Shown: piece by piece, positions 1 to 7,714 of the stretch
How positions within the stretch are numbered: position 1 is the first letter of the stretch
Layout of the letters: each line of letters starts with the position of its first letter
From: JBMNFB01 sp050949085
Lineage (GTDB): Bacteria > Bacillota > UBA994 > UBA5500
Length of the DNA stretch: 64,000 nucleotides
Assembly (NCBI GenBank): GCA_050949085.1
Contig: JBMNFB010000001.1
Location: 1,116,001-1,180,000 of the forward strand
Direction: 5' to 3'
Program-made: the position numbers and the translations under genes
Notes under the pieces: model-generated
Told to the model about the DNA's origin: nothing
Databases searched by the model: none
The model's input: only the letters and a program-made list of their open reading frames with translations

Positions 1-76
1 GAGCAATATACTTGGAGCCGCCCACCGTGACCGAACCTGACAAACGGGTTTGTCCCTTAACGCGCACCGATGTCAT
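1..76 (-). CDS. murA: murA-like enolpyruvyl transferase, N-terminal fragment (runs off left edge)
   Basis: An ATG at 76 on the minus strand follows an AAGGAG ribosome binding site eight bases upstream and opens a frame to the window edge, 25 codons. The peptide begins MTSVRVKGQTRLSG and continues with a valine-glycine-serine-lysine stretch. That is the N-terminal pattern of UDP-N-acetylglucosamine 1-carboxyvinyltransferase, the first committed step of peptidoglycan precursor synthesis in the cytoplasm. A good sigma-A-type promoter lies about 100 bases upstream. With only 25 residues the family call rests on the N-terminal pattern; a related EPSP-synthase-fold enzyme such as AroA is less likely. 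Confidence 0.6.
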   Translation of the reverse strand, partial: MTSVRVKGQTRLSGSVTVGGSKYIA

Positions 77-168
77 AGCAATCGCTCCTTACTAGGTATT
101 CAACTAGACATGTTTATCTTCAGCCTATCAAATCAACGCATGATAACACAGGAACGCAGGCTTCACCC

Positions 169-197
169 ATTATCCCCGAGCCTGATGACATTGTCAA
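169..197 (-). promoter_or_regulatory. sigma-A-type promoter for the murA-like gene
   Basis: Read on the minus strand, TTGACA (192-197) and GATAAT (169-174) are separated by exactly 17 bases. This gives a leader of roughly 85 bases before the ATG at 76. The rest of the gap between 77 and 476 holds no gene I can support. Confidence 0.7.
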
Positions 198-420
198 CCA
201 AACGCAACCAGGCCAACACGGCAGACTGCGCCCCCTGACATCTACCCTAATTGTACCATGTCCGGGGGGTTCTATCCTGCTTTTCCGGCAATTGTTCTGG
301 CCGACTAAAGCTGCTGCAGCTCCAGGGCAACTCTGAAGAAGGCCTCAGCTCTACAGATCTGGAACAGGCGCACCACACACATTCTTCAGCGGGCGACCAC
401 CTGCCTGCAAATAACAATCG

Positions 421-467
421 GGCCTGTCGATCAGCGTTGTCCAGCAGGACACGTGGTACGACAGGCC
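421..467 (-). terminator. inverted repeat, possible terminator after the NYN gene
   Basis: A 9-bp perfect inverted repeat (GGCCTGTCG at 421-429, CGACAGGCC at 459-467) encloses a second, imperfect inner stem. It lies just past the stop of the minus-strand NYN gene. The T content after it is modest, so termination is plausible but not certain. Confidence 0.45.
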
Positions 468-476
468 GGTTCTTCC

Positions 477-1289
477 CTAGGTGCGGATCAGTTGTTCTTC
501 CCGCTTTGCCGATCTACGGTTCAATAGCGCTACTACCTGCGCATGCTCGCGATTGAGTTTGCAGGCAGTGGTGGGAAACTGTGGCTTATGAGGGTTTGGT
601 ACCGAGTAAGTGATGATGATTTCCTCGCCAATTGCCTGGTTTACCAGAGATTGCGGATCGCCGATTCCCGTCAGGAGGCGATTGATCAGCATCTTCAGTC
701 CGACAAAGGGTAGATTGCCCTGTTCCAGAGTATCCAGCCGCTGGATGAGCAGCGCCATGTCGCGGCGCTGACGGTCGCGATTGAGCGTACCGGCGGGCGA
801 AATCCCCATCAACGCCTCGATCTGAGTAAAGGCGTCGGCGAACATCATCAGGTCGTTGCTGGTGGTACGGGCCACGCCCAGGACGTGGACCCGCTTGTTG
901 CGCGTGTGTAGTTTGCGAATCAGCTGGATCAGGTCTCGATCGCCACAAACCAACACAAACGTGTCAATGTCGTCTCGGGTGTAGATCAACTCCAGCGCAT
1001 CTAGGGATAACTCTATGTCAGCGGCGTTCTTGCGCACACCCTCGGGTGAGGATTTAGAGAATACGTGGCGCGGTTCTACACTGCGCCGCTGCAGTTCAGT
1101 CTGAAGGCCCTTGAACTCTGGTTGATCAAAGTCTGCATAAGCCAGACTGAGTACCACCTGCCCTTCTTCCTGCGCCTGCTGCTTTACCAGATCGATCAGC
1201 CGGCCTGCCTGAGGGATGAGCGAATAGTTGTTTTTCATGCTCCAGTAAACGTTTTCATAGTCGATAAACAGTGCAACATTTTTATCCAA
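477..1289 (-). CDS. NYN-domain (PIN-fold) ribonuclease-like protein
   Basis: The 270-residue product starts MDKNVALFIDYENV, the signature opening of NYN/LabA-type PIN-fold nucleases, which bind a metal through clustered aspartates and act on RNA. Asp10, Asp91, Asp97 and the GDRD pair near 117-119 occupy the expected acidic positions. The C-terminal third is basic and may be a winged-helix/LOTUS-like RNA-binding region (inference). The start is a TTG at 1289 because AAGGAAGGAG lies just upstream; the frame stays open for 87 more codons, but that stretch has no family similarity and runs into a repeat element. Its substrate is unknown. Confidence 0.8.
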   Translation of the reverse strand: MDKNVALFIDYENVYWSMKNNYSLIPQAGRLIDLVKQQAQEEGQVVLSLAYADFDQPEFKGLQTELQRRSVEPRHVFSKSSPEGVRKNAADIELSLDALELIYTRDDIDTFVLVCGDRDLIQLIRKLHTRNKRVHVLGVARTTSNDLMMFADAFTQIEALMGISPAGTLNRDRQRRDMALLIQRLDTLEQGNLPFVGLKMLINRLLTGIGDPQSLVNQAIGEEIIITYSVPNPHKPQFPTTACKLNREHAQVVALLNRRSAKREEQLIRT

Positions 1290-1428
1290 ACCGTCAACTC
1301 CTTCCTTTCTGCTGCACCAAACCCAGGGATATTCTGCCCAGTATGGCAGGCGGCTATGTCGCTCTGGCAGGGAGTTGAGGGAGATGGGAGCCGTGGAACA
1401 GGCCAGAATGTGCTCAGACGTGCGCAGC

Positions 1429-1557
1429 GCCCATGTAAGCAATACACCCACTGCCTCCCTCATGGGGTTGCAGTGGGTGCCTTCTCCTTCCTGGAGACAG
1501 CGGCGCGCTCGCAGGGGTGTGCCCTGACTGAAGAGCTCCTGCTCAGGCAACAGCCCC
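1429..1557 (-). repeat. MITE-like repeat, short copy C
   Basis: On the minus strand this element opens with GGGGCTGTTGC (1547-1557), then a segment resembling the 5' part of the copies at 12.4 and 50.1 kb (CAGTCAGG, CACACCCCT, GCGCGCCG). It jumps directly to the constant hairpin CACCCACTGC / GCAGTGGGTG (arms at 1470-1479 and 1445-1454) and TATTGC. The far terminal repeat is eroded, so the end near 1429 is approximate. It sits between the NYN gene start and the stop of the methyltransferase gene. The middle present in the longer copies is missing. Confidence 0.75.
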
Positions 1558-1578
1558 GCCTCTTTGCATCAGGCGCGC

Positions 1579-2589
1579 TTACTTCTTTTGCAGGTGGAGG
1601 GTGATCTCCTGGCGATTATGAAAGAGATGCTGCGCGTGTCGCACCTGCAGACTGCCATCCAGGGCGTCGATCACACTGGCCACTGTGCGCCGCGGCGAGC
1701 GGCCCATCAGCTTCACCGTCATGATCACCTGCCCTTCGGAGCGCAGGTGCGCCAGCAGGCCGTTGATTATCTTTACTGTGAATAGCGGGTTCCAGCTGAT
1801 ATCGCTGGTAATCAGATCGAAGTAATCCGCCCTGCCCAGGCGGAGGTGGTTGGCGTTCACCTGCCGGAACTCCAGCCCTGGATGCCCCTGCAGACGCGGA
1901 TCCAGCAGTCCGGTATCCACCGCCACGACGCGCAGGCCCGATTCCAGCAGGACGGAAGTCCAACCGCCCGGCGCTGCACCCAGGTCTAGAGCCCTGCCAC
2001 CAACGGGAAGTCGGACTCTGAACCGGACGATGGCTTCCATCAGCTTGAACTTTGCCCGGGAAATATCCTGTGCCGACTTGCGGAAATGAACTTTGCCCCC
2101 CGTCCAGTCAGAGAGATTATCCTCCGCCCGGGAGAACCCCAGGTAGAGCTCCTGACCACTCAGACTGGCCGAGATAACCCATTGTGGATCCTTGATAGTC
2201 GGCTGATGACCGTAGTCGATGAGGAGCGGATCGCAAGCTTCCTTCAGCTCACGCGGCTGCCAGGGGAGTGCACCGCTGAGCACCCTGCCCTGAACGGCTA
2301 CCCGGCTCCCCGCTGGTACCGATTCCAGCTGTTCGGGCAACCTAGCCAGCACGGCCTGCGAGATGGCCGCCGCATCGGCAACCGCGACGACCTCAGCCGG
2401 ATGCAGGTGATGCGCAAAAATCGGCGGAGACGCAAGAAGTCGCCGCACCGCCCTCTGCGGGTCGCCGGTCACCAGAAAGATGGCCTCGGCGCCGAGGCGC
2501 CGCTGCTCCGCACCTGGAAATAGCTCCTGCACCTCCGCCGCCAATTCTGCCAGAAACTCAGGGCTGGCAGTGAGAACAACACCCTGCAT
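1579..2589 (-). CDS. FtsJ/RlmM-type SAM-dependent RNA 2'-O-methyltransferase
   Basis: The 336-residue protein has a SAM-binding motif I LDLGAAPGGW at 201-210 and the K-D-K-E set typical of Rossmann-fold ribose 2'-O-methyltransferases: Lys180/182 (SRAKFK), Asp263 (SDISWN), Lys293 (TVKLM) and Glu328. The N-terminal ~150 residues look like the substrate-recognition part seen in RlmM-like proteins. It probably methylates rRNA in the cytoplasm. The ATG at 2589 is preferred: GAGGAG lies eight bases upstream, whereas an in-frame GTG three codons earlier overlaps that site. The exact rRNA target cannot be read from sequence. Confidence 0.8.
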   Translation of the reverse strand: MQGVVLTASPEFLAELAAEVQELFPGAEQRRLGAEAIFLVTGDPQRAVRRLLASPPIFAHHLHPAEVVAVADAAAISQAVLARLPEQLESVPAGSRVAVQGRVLSGALPWQPRELKEACDPLLIDYGHQPTIKDPQWVISASLSGQELYLGFSRAEDNLSDWTGGKVHFRKSAQDISRAKFKLMEAIVRFRVRLPVGGRALDLGAAPGGWTSVLLESGLRVVAVDTGLLDPRLQGHPGLEFRQVNANHLRLGRADYFDLITSDISWNPLFTVKIINGLLAHLRSEGQVIMTVKLMGRSPRRTVASVIDALDGSLQVRHAQHLFHNRQEITLHLQKK

Positions 2590-2720
2590 CCACGTCACTC
2601 CTCACGCTCGGCCAACAGCCAGCTGCTGCATTTTTCTTCATCTTAGTCAGCCACGGCTGTGAAGTCAAACCGCTCTGGCCGCAGGCCCCTTGCCGGTTGA
2701 GGCCGTTTTCCCCAGCCTGC

Positions 2721-3452
2721 CTAACTCCCCTCAGGCGGTCGCTGGCTCTTCAGGTGTACCTCGCGCCGCTCAGCGTCCCACTCAACACTCAGCCCCAGAG
2801 CTTCGCTCAGGCTGCGCACCGGAGCATAGGTCCGGCCTTCCCAGAGCCGCCCCGGTAAGGGTAGCAGGGTATTATCGAGATAGATAGGCACGGTATCGGG
2901 TGTCACGTCGGCAACTGCGAACACGCCGTTGCCGACCGACTCTGCCAGCAGCTGCCGAAACTCGGGTGTCTTCAGCAAAGCCTCTTCCTCGGGGTTGGTG
3001 TGAAACCCGCACTCCACCAGCACAGAAGGCATGCTGGCTTCGCGGATCATATGATAATAATCGCGTCCGTCAGGCAGCGTGCGAGTGCGCACACCGCGGC
3101 TATGGCGCTGGGTGGCACGCATGGCCAGTTCAATCTGTTCCGCCAGCTCGCGGCTTCTCTGACTGTGAGCTGAGCAGAAGACGGTGTACCCATGGGCCGC
3201 TGGGCTGCTGAAAGCGTCGGTGTGAATGCTGATCAGATAATCCGCCTGCTGCTCGCGAGCGATCGCTACGCGGCGCGACAGGGACACGGTGGTATCGGCA
3301 TCACGGGTCATCACCACCTCGATGCCGCGAGCGAGCAGCACGGTGCGCAGGCGCCGCGCGATGTCCAGCACACCATCGGCTTCCACATAACCGGTGGGGC
3401 CCCGGTTGGCGCGGTCAGCTCCGCCGTGGCCTGGATCCAGACAGATGCGCAC
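2721..3452 (-). CDS. N-acetylmuramoyl-L-alanine amidase (Amidase_3) with C-terminal copper-amine-oxidase-like domain
   Basis: The 243-residue protein begins directly with the catalytic domain (RICLDPGHGG). Zinc ligands and catalytic residues expected for Amidase_3 are present: His9, Glu24, His77 (SIHTDAF) and Glu147 (VECGF). Residues ~185-240 (PGRLWEGRTYAPVRSLSEALG) match the small beta-rich domain often found beside such hydrolases. A GTG start at 3452 is chosen because GAGGAGGG precedes it by six bases; the frame is open 73 codons further but without family similarity. No signal peptide is visible, which is typical of CwlC/CwlD-like sporulation amidases. It cleaves the lactyl-peptide bond of peptidoglycan; a role in mother-cell or cortex lysis is inference. 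Confidence 0.85.
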   Translation of the reverse strand: MRICLDPGHGGADRANRGPTGYVEADGVLDIARRLRTVLLARGIEVVMTRDADTTVSLSRRVAIAREQQADYLISIHTDAFSSPAAHGYTVFCSAHSQRSRELAEQIELAMRATQRHSRGVRTRTLPDGRDYYHMIREASMPSVLVECGFHTNPEEEALLKTPEFRQLLAESVGNGVFAVADVTPDTVPIYLDNTLLPLPGRLWEGRTYAPVRSLSEALGLSVEWDAERREVHLKSQRPPEGS

Positions 3453-3589
3453 GGTTTTCCCTCCTCTCCTGACTTTCCTCCAAAGTAACCCCCAAGCCGC
3501 TGCAGGCTCAAATCGCCACTTAGGACAAAGTAAACGATGCTGTGTATGGGTATGAGCAGATATTGGCAGACTAATAGCGGGTGATAACG

Positions 3590-4213
3590 ATGGAAACACT
3601 GCGGATGCTGATTCTCTCGCTGCTGGCCGGCGCCGCCGTCTATCTGCTGCTGCCCCAGCCCCTGCAGGCACGGCTGTCCCTGTCGGTGGCTGCGAGTTGC
3701 TTCTTTTATCTATTCCCTACCCCTGCGAGTCTCGTTCTGGCCGCGCTCGTCTTCTGGGATCGCATGAATGACGATGCTGAAAGTCGGAAGTTTGCTCTGT
3801 TGCCCGCTTTGGGCGCTGCCGGGGTGATCTTCTTCTGGCTGCTGCCGTTGGGCGTGCAGGCTCTCCAGCCAGTGATGGGGCATCTGGGAATCAGCCCACC
3901 TGACCCAGTCAGCCAGCCAGTGGGTTGGCTACTGGCCATCCGCAGCTGTCTGGCTGTACCACTGCTGGAAGAGTATCTCTGTCGTAGCTGGTTTCTAGGT
4001 CGAGTCTTGCGCCAGCGCTTTGACGTGCGCGATTCGCTGGCCATTTCCTCGCTGGTATTCGCGGTGCTGCACTTCCAGCCGGCTGCTTTGGTGGCCCACG
4101 CTCTGGCAGGGGTGATCTATGGCTGGCTGTATGAAAACCACGGTTTCTGGTCGGCCGCCACTGCACACAGCCTGACCAACTCGCTCAGCCTTATTTTGAG
4201 CCTTTTCCGTTGA
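3590..4213 (+). CDS. CPBP-family intramembrane metalloprotease
   Basis: This is a multi-pass membrane protein of 207 residues with the three CPBP/CAAX-protease motifs. They are EExxxR (Glu127, Glu128, Arg132 in LLEEYLCR), FxxxH (His161 in FAVLHF) and HxxxN (His193, Asn197 in AHSLTN). The family cleaves membrane-embedded or prenylated substrates, or serves as immunity/maturation factors. A GTG three codons earlier (3581) is an alternative start; neither has a strong ribosome binding site. Its 3' end overlaps the convergent frameshifted gene by about 23 bases. Confidence 0.8.
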   Translation: METLRMLILSLLAGAAVYLLLPQPLQARLSLSVAASCFFYLFPTPASLVLAALVFWDRMNDDAESRKFALLPALGAAGVIFFWLLPLGVQALQPVMGHLGISPPDPVSQPVGWLLAIRSCLAVPLLEEYLCRSWFLGRVLRQRFDVRDSLAISSLVFAVLHFQPAALVAHALAGVIYGWLYENHGFWSAATAHSLTNSLSLILSLFR

Positions 4214-4522
4214 GCACCTGCTGCCCTTCCTTCGACGCTCTCACCCACTCCATCAAATCGTGCAGCAATCTGGAACCGCCAGTCATAAACAGCGCGCTGA
4301 AAAACGGCCCGAGAAAATCCCATTCAAACTCAAACTCGAAGAGGGAAAAAAATCCAGATTCGCCCCATAGGCCAACACCAGTGAGAACAGGAAGGCGACG
4401 AGCGCTGGCACGCTCAAACCCCAGAGCTTGCGACTGTTCAGACCGGGAACTATTCTCACAACTAGCTCTACTGAACGCTCCATCACCATGGCCAGGAACA
4501 ACCAGACTGCAAAACCGTTCAT
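4191..4522 (-). pseudogene. small two-helix membrane protein, frameshifted at a T7 run
   Basis: Behind AGGAAGAGGTG an ATG at 4522 opens MNGFAVWLFLAMVMERSVEL and a second hydrophobic segment, reading to a stop at 4283 with an atypical low-complexity tail. Shifting frame at the seven-T run (plus-strand A-run 4346-4352) restores a natural-looking continuation (LFEFEFEWDFLGP, then FFSALFMTGGSRLLHDLMEW) that ends at 4191, for about 110 residues. The joined product looks like a conserved small Firmicutes membrane protein of unknown function. The break is either a true mutation, a sequencing error in the homopolymer, or slippage. Confidence 0.7.
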
Positions 4523-4646
4523 GATATCACCTCTTCCTGATACGAAATATTGAACGGGTTCAATATCAGAATATGGATTGGCGCAGCCGATGGTGCAGAG
4601 CAAAACAAAAACCAGCGGGTGATACCCGCTGGTATTGTGGTTCAGA

Positions 4647-4730
4647 TGGTGTCGGAGGCGGGACTTGAACCCGCACGGTAAAACCATACGCCCCTCAAAC
4701 GTACGCGTCTGCCAGTTCCGCCACTCCGAC
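4647..4730 (-). tRNA. tRNA-Leu (anticodon GAG)
   Basis: An 84-nt tRNA with a 7-bp acceptor stem GTCGGAG/CTCCGAC, an encoded CCA, the T-arm GGGTTCAAGTCCC and the long variable arm of a class II tRNA. The seven-base anticodon loop TTGAGGG gives GAG, decoding CTC/CTT leucine codons. Confidence 0.95.
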
Positions 4731-4753
4731 TGGTTAACCTGGAAGATGAAAAA

Positions 4754-4840
4754 TGGTGCCGAAGGTGGGAGTCGAACCCACACGAGCGGATGCCCACTGC
4801 GCCCTGAACACAGCGTGTCTGCCAGTTCCACCACTTCGGC
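4754..4840 (-). tRNA. tRNA-Leu (anticodon CAG)
   Basis: An 87-nt class II tRNA with acceptor GCCGAAG/CTTCGGC, T-arm GGGTTCGACTCCC, a long variable arm and encoded CCA. The anticodon loop TTCAGGG gives CAG, decoding CTG. It lies 23 bases upstream of the GAG isoacceptor and is probably cotranscribed with it. Confidence 0.95.
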
Positions 4841-4905
4841 ACGTCGATGACAAGATATATATTACTGCAGGGCGCGTCGCTTGTCAAGCACCTGGCTGCG
4901 AACAA

Positions 4906-5481
4906 TTAGTCCCAGCGGTAGAGCCGGGTATAGGTTTCGTATTGGTACAGAACCTTCAATACATAACGCTTTGTTTCACCGAAGGGGATCGATTCTACGT
5001 CGTCAAACGTTCCGCTCCAGACTCCCTGCTCAAGCCATTTGCGCACGTTGCCGCGGCCACCGTTGTAGGCGGCCAGCGCCACCGTCAGATTTTGATCAAA
5101 CTGACGCAGCAGATCGGCCAGGTACCAGCTGCCCAGCCGGATGTTTGTCTCTGGCTCCAACAGATCTGTCTGGGAAAACGACTGGAGACCGACCTTGTCC
5201 GCTGCCCATTGGGCGGTATCCGGCATCAGTTGCATCAGGCCGGTGGCACCCTTGGGCGAGACGGCCTTTGGCTGCCACTTGCTTTCGACGTTGATCACCG
5301 CAGCGATCAGATTGGGGTCGATTCCCTCTCTCCGGCCAGCCGCTTCCAGCAGATCAGCAAAATGCAGCGGATAGAACCAGCGCCAGATTCGAGGGCTGAT
5401 CCCAAAGAGGCTAAACACCAGCACCGCCACCAAAATCACTATAATCAATCGCTCGCAAGCTCGCTTCATAGATTTTATCAT
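4906..5481 (-). CDS. membrane-anchored lytic transglycosylase (SLT domain)
   Basis: The 191-residue protein has one N-terminal membrane segment (residues ~11-28) followed by an SLT/goose-lysozyme-like domain. The catalytic glutamate is Glu66 in VINVESKWQP, followed by the GATGLMQLMP and ALAAYNGG motifs typical of Slt70/MltE-type enzymes. It cuts the beta-1,4 MurNAc-GlcNAc bond of peptidoglycan outside the cell. It starts 55 bases downstream of coaE, as in many clostridia where coaE is followed by this gene. AAGGAG lies rather far (14 bases) from the ATG. Confidence 0.88.
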   Translation of the reverse strand: MIKSMKRACERLIIVILVAVLVFSLFGISPRIWRWFYPLHFADLLEAAGRREGIDPNLIAAVINVESKWQPKAVSPKGATGLMQLMPDTAQWAADKVGLQSFSQTDLLEPETNIRLGSWYLADLLRQFDQNLTVALAAYNGGRGNVRKWLEQGVWSGTFDDVESIPFGETKRYVLKVLYQYETYTRLYRWD

Positions 5482-5535
5482 CGGTCGGCTGGTTTCTCCT
5501 TATTAATTTCTGTAAGCCAGAGAAAAAGCACAAGA

Positions 5536-6144
5536 TCATCCTTTACATTTCCGGGTCACCTCTGCCCAAAGCCTCTCCACCTGCGCCCTGGTCTCAGCCA
5601 GGCTGTCTTCGTTATCGATTATCCGATCAGCATATTGAGCCTTTTCCTCCAGTGGCATCTGAGCGGCGATGCGACGCTGGGCCTCACTTTCACCGTAGCC
5701 ATTGCGCTCCATCAGGCGCTTCAGCTGCGTATCGGGTCGCACAGTCACCAGCCATACCTGATCCACCAGATGCTGCAGGTTGGCTTCAATCAGCAGCGGG
5801 ATGTCCAGGATCACTGGCTGCTGATGCCCGGACTCTTCCAGGGTGTTTACTATCTCTTCTATGCGTCGGATCACCGCTGGATGCGTAATCTCATTCAGGC
5901 GCCGGCGCCGCTCAGCGTCGGCAAAGATCAGCTGACCGAGCCGCCGCCGATCGATCTCGCCATCAGGCTGCAGGATATCTGATCCAAATTCGTGGACGAT
6001 CTGCCGGTAAGCTGGCTGACCGGGCAGGACAACTTCCCGCGCCAGCTGATCAGAATCAACCACAAATGCCCCCAGCTCCTGCAGCATCGCCGAGACGGTG
6101 CTCTTGCCGCTGGCAATGCCACCGGTCAAGCCAATTCGCAGCAT
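5536..6144 (-). CDS. coaE: dephospho-CoA kinase
   Basis: The protein begins MLRIGLTGGIASGKSTV, a P-loop specific to CoaE, and has the conserved VDSDQLAREV and GEIDRRRLGQLIF segments. CoaE phosphorylates the 3'-hydroxyl of dephospho-CoA, the last step of coenzyme A synthesis. The ATG at 6144 is favoured because GAGGTGG sits five bases upstream; an in-frame GTG three codons earlier overlaps that site. It is the fourth gene of the polA-mutM-ytaF-coaE order known from Bacillus subtilis. Length (202 aa) is normal. Confidence 0.93.
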   Translation of the reverse strand: MLRIGLTGGIASGKSTVSAMLQELGAFVVDSDQLAREVVLPGQPAYRQIVHEFGSDILQPDGEIDRRRLGQLIFADAERRRRLNEITHPAVIRRIEEIVNTLEESGHQQPVILDIPLLIEANLQHLVDQVWLVTVRPDTQLKRLMERNGYGESEAQRRIAAQMPLEEKAQYADRIIDNEDSLAETRAQVERLWAEVTRKCKG

Positions 6145-6168
6145 CGATTCCACCTCACGCTTCTTCGT

Positions 6169-6816
6169 CTATAGCAGGGAGAACAACCCAAGGCAAAACA
6201 GCATCAGCCCCGGCAGGAACCCGAGCCGATAGCGGGCCAACTGCGCGGCAAAACGATAGCCGGCTTCCCAACCGAGCAGCAGCGCAGCCACCTTGGCCAG
6301 ACCGACAGTCAACGCCGTTGCTGCCGCCGGCAACCCGGTGAGCGCAGCACCGATCCCGGCCCCGAGTGCATCCAGAGCCAGGGCAGCGCCCAGCGCAAAC
6401 GACTCCTGCCAGCTGATAACTCCGCTCTGATCGCGATCTGCTGCCGTTGGGTCATGCAAAATCTCAATCACCAGACCGAGCGCCCTGAGGTTGATGCGGG
6501 CGATGGGCTCGCGCCGCTGCACCCGGGCAACCGCCTGGCACCGTTCGCTGGTAATACCGCGGTGTTGTTGCCAGAGAACGCAGCCACCGAGACTCATCAG
6601 CAGACCGCTGCCCAGATAGCGGCGCAGCGCCGGGTTCATAAGCCCTCCCAGGCCGAGGCCGAGCGTCATCGCCAGGTAAATACTCAGCCCCGATGTCAGG
6701 CTGACGATGATCACTGCCAACGGACTGAGCCGAATACGCCGCGCTCCGTAGGAGATCGCCGCCGTAAACCCATCAAGGCTGACTACCAGGCTAAGTAATG
6801 CGAGCATAAAGGCCAT
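6169..6816 (-). CDS. ytaF: YtaF-type sporulation membrane protein (MntP/DUF204 fold)
   Basis: This 215-residue protein has about six membrane helices and the two SLDGFTAAISYGAR / ALALDALGAGIGA internal repeats of the MntP/YebN-YtaF family. The hydrophilic middle (IEILHDPTAADRDQSG) is characteristic of YtaF. YtaF is associated with sporulation in Bacillus; cation transport is inferred from the fold. An AGGAGG site lies nine bases before the ATG. It is placed between mutM and coaE. Confidence 0.88.
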   Translation of the reverse strand: MAFMLALLSLVVSLDGFTAAISYGARRIRLSPLAVIIVSLTSGLSIYLAMTLGLGLGGLMNPALRRYLGSGLLMSLGGCVLWQQHRGITSERCQAVARVQRREPIARINLRALGLVIEILHDPTAADRDQSGVISWQESFALGAALALDALGAGIGAALTGLPAAATALTVGLAKVAALLLGWEAGYRFAAQLARYRLGFLPGLMLFCLGLFSLL

Positions 6817-6879
6817 CTAGAAGCCCACCTCCTCCTGCCAGAATATGAACCGGACAGGAGCAGGTGTGTTGACTAACCG

Positions 6880-7707
6880 TTAATGCGGGCGCTGGCAGTT
6901 GGGGCAGAGGTGAGCACTACGTCCCCCCAGTTTGATGCGCACAATGTCCGCGCCGCAGCTGGGGCATGGCTGACCCTCGCGCCCATAGACACAGAGCTGA
7001 TGCTGGAAATCGCCACTGCGCCCCAGACCATCAACATAGTCGCTGAATGTGGTGCCGCGCAGGTCAACTCCGGCCTGCAGCACTTGGACGAGAGCCCGAT
7101 GTAGCCGGGCAATCTGCTGGAAGTCCAGCTGATTAGCCGGGGTGGCTGGGTGAATGCGGGCCTGAAAGAGGCTCTCGTCGGCATAGATGTTGCCAACACC
7201 GGCGATGACCCGCTGATCCAGCAACAGGCTCTTGATCCTGGCCGTGCGCCGCTGCAGCAGCGTTGCAAAATCCTCCAGCGGAAAATCGGCCAGTGGCTCC
7301 CACCCTAGCTTGTCCATGCCGGCAATCTGGGCAATCTCCGCCAGCGGGGCGACATACATGGCGCCGAAAGTGCGCAGATCGGTAAACCGCAGCTGCCTGC
7401 CACAGTCCAGCTGAAATACGACGTGGGTATGTTTCGGCTCCGGTTCGTCATCCGCGGAAACGCGCAGCTGGCCGGTCATCCGCAAATGGATGACCAGCGC
7501 CTGATCGGCAGTGAGAACAAAGATCAGGTACTTGCCGCGTCGCCTGATGTCCAGGAAACGCTGCCCCACCAGCCGCTGCTGGAACTCGGCTACGGCGGGG
7601 AATTTGATAATGCGGGACAGACGCACGTCCACTGCCTGGATAGTTCGGCCCGGCAATAGCTCCAGCAGCGTCTTACGTACAGTCTCCACCTCTGGTAGTT
7701 CAGGCAT
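6880..7707 (-). CDS. mutM: formamidopyrimidine-DNA glycosylase
   Basis: The 275-residue protein starts MPELPEVETVR, in which Pro1 (after Met removal) and Glu2 are the catalytic Schiff-base residues of Fpg. The C-terminal zinc finger (CVYGREGQPCPSCG ... CPNCQRPH) is intact. It excises 8-oxoguanine and formamidopyrimidines and nicks the abasic site. The start follows AGGAGA and lies 7 bases past the polA stop, so the two are cotranscribed. Open frame upstream of the ATG overlaps polA and is not coding. Confidence 0.95.
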   Translation of the reverse strand: MPELPEVETVRKTLLELLPGRTIQAVDVRLSRIIKFPAVAEFQQRLVGQRFLDIRRRGKYLIFVLTADQALVIHLRMTGQLRVSADDEPEPKHTHVVFQLDCGRQLRFTDLRTFGAMYVAPLAEIAQIAGMDKLGWEPLADFPLEDFATLLQRRTARIKSLLLDQRVIAGVGNIYADESLFQARIHPATPANQLDFQQIARLHRALVQVLQAGVDLRGTTFSDYVDGLGRSGDFQHQLCVYGREGQPCPSCGADIVRIKLGGRSAHLCPNCQRPH

Positions 7708-7714
7708 GTCTCTC

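Noticed and set aside
61..90. Fourth copy of the MITE-like repeat, suggested by GCGCACCGATGTCATAG
   Set aside because: The resemblance to GCGCGCCGATGTCGTCA is short and lies in the coding start of the murA-like gene; the other family blocks are absent.
4341..4352. Programmed -1 frameshift as the default explanation for the small membrane gene
   Set aside because: The T7CCC run could slip, but no stimulatory structure or conservation was shown, so mutation or sequencing error is at least as likely.
4753..5982. 409-codon plus-strand frame
   Set aside because: It is antisense to the transglycosylase and coaE genes and crosses a tRNA; codon pattern is the shadow of the real minus-strand genes.
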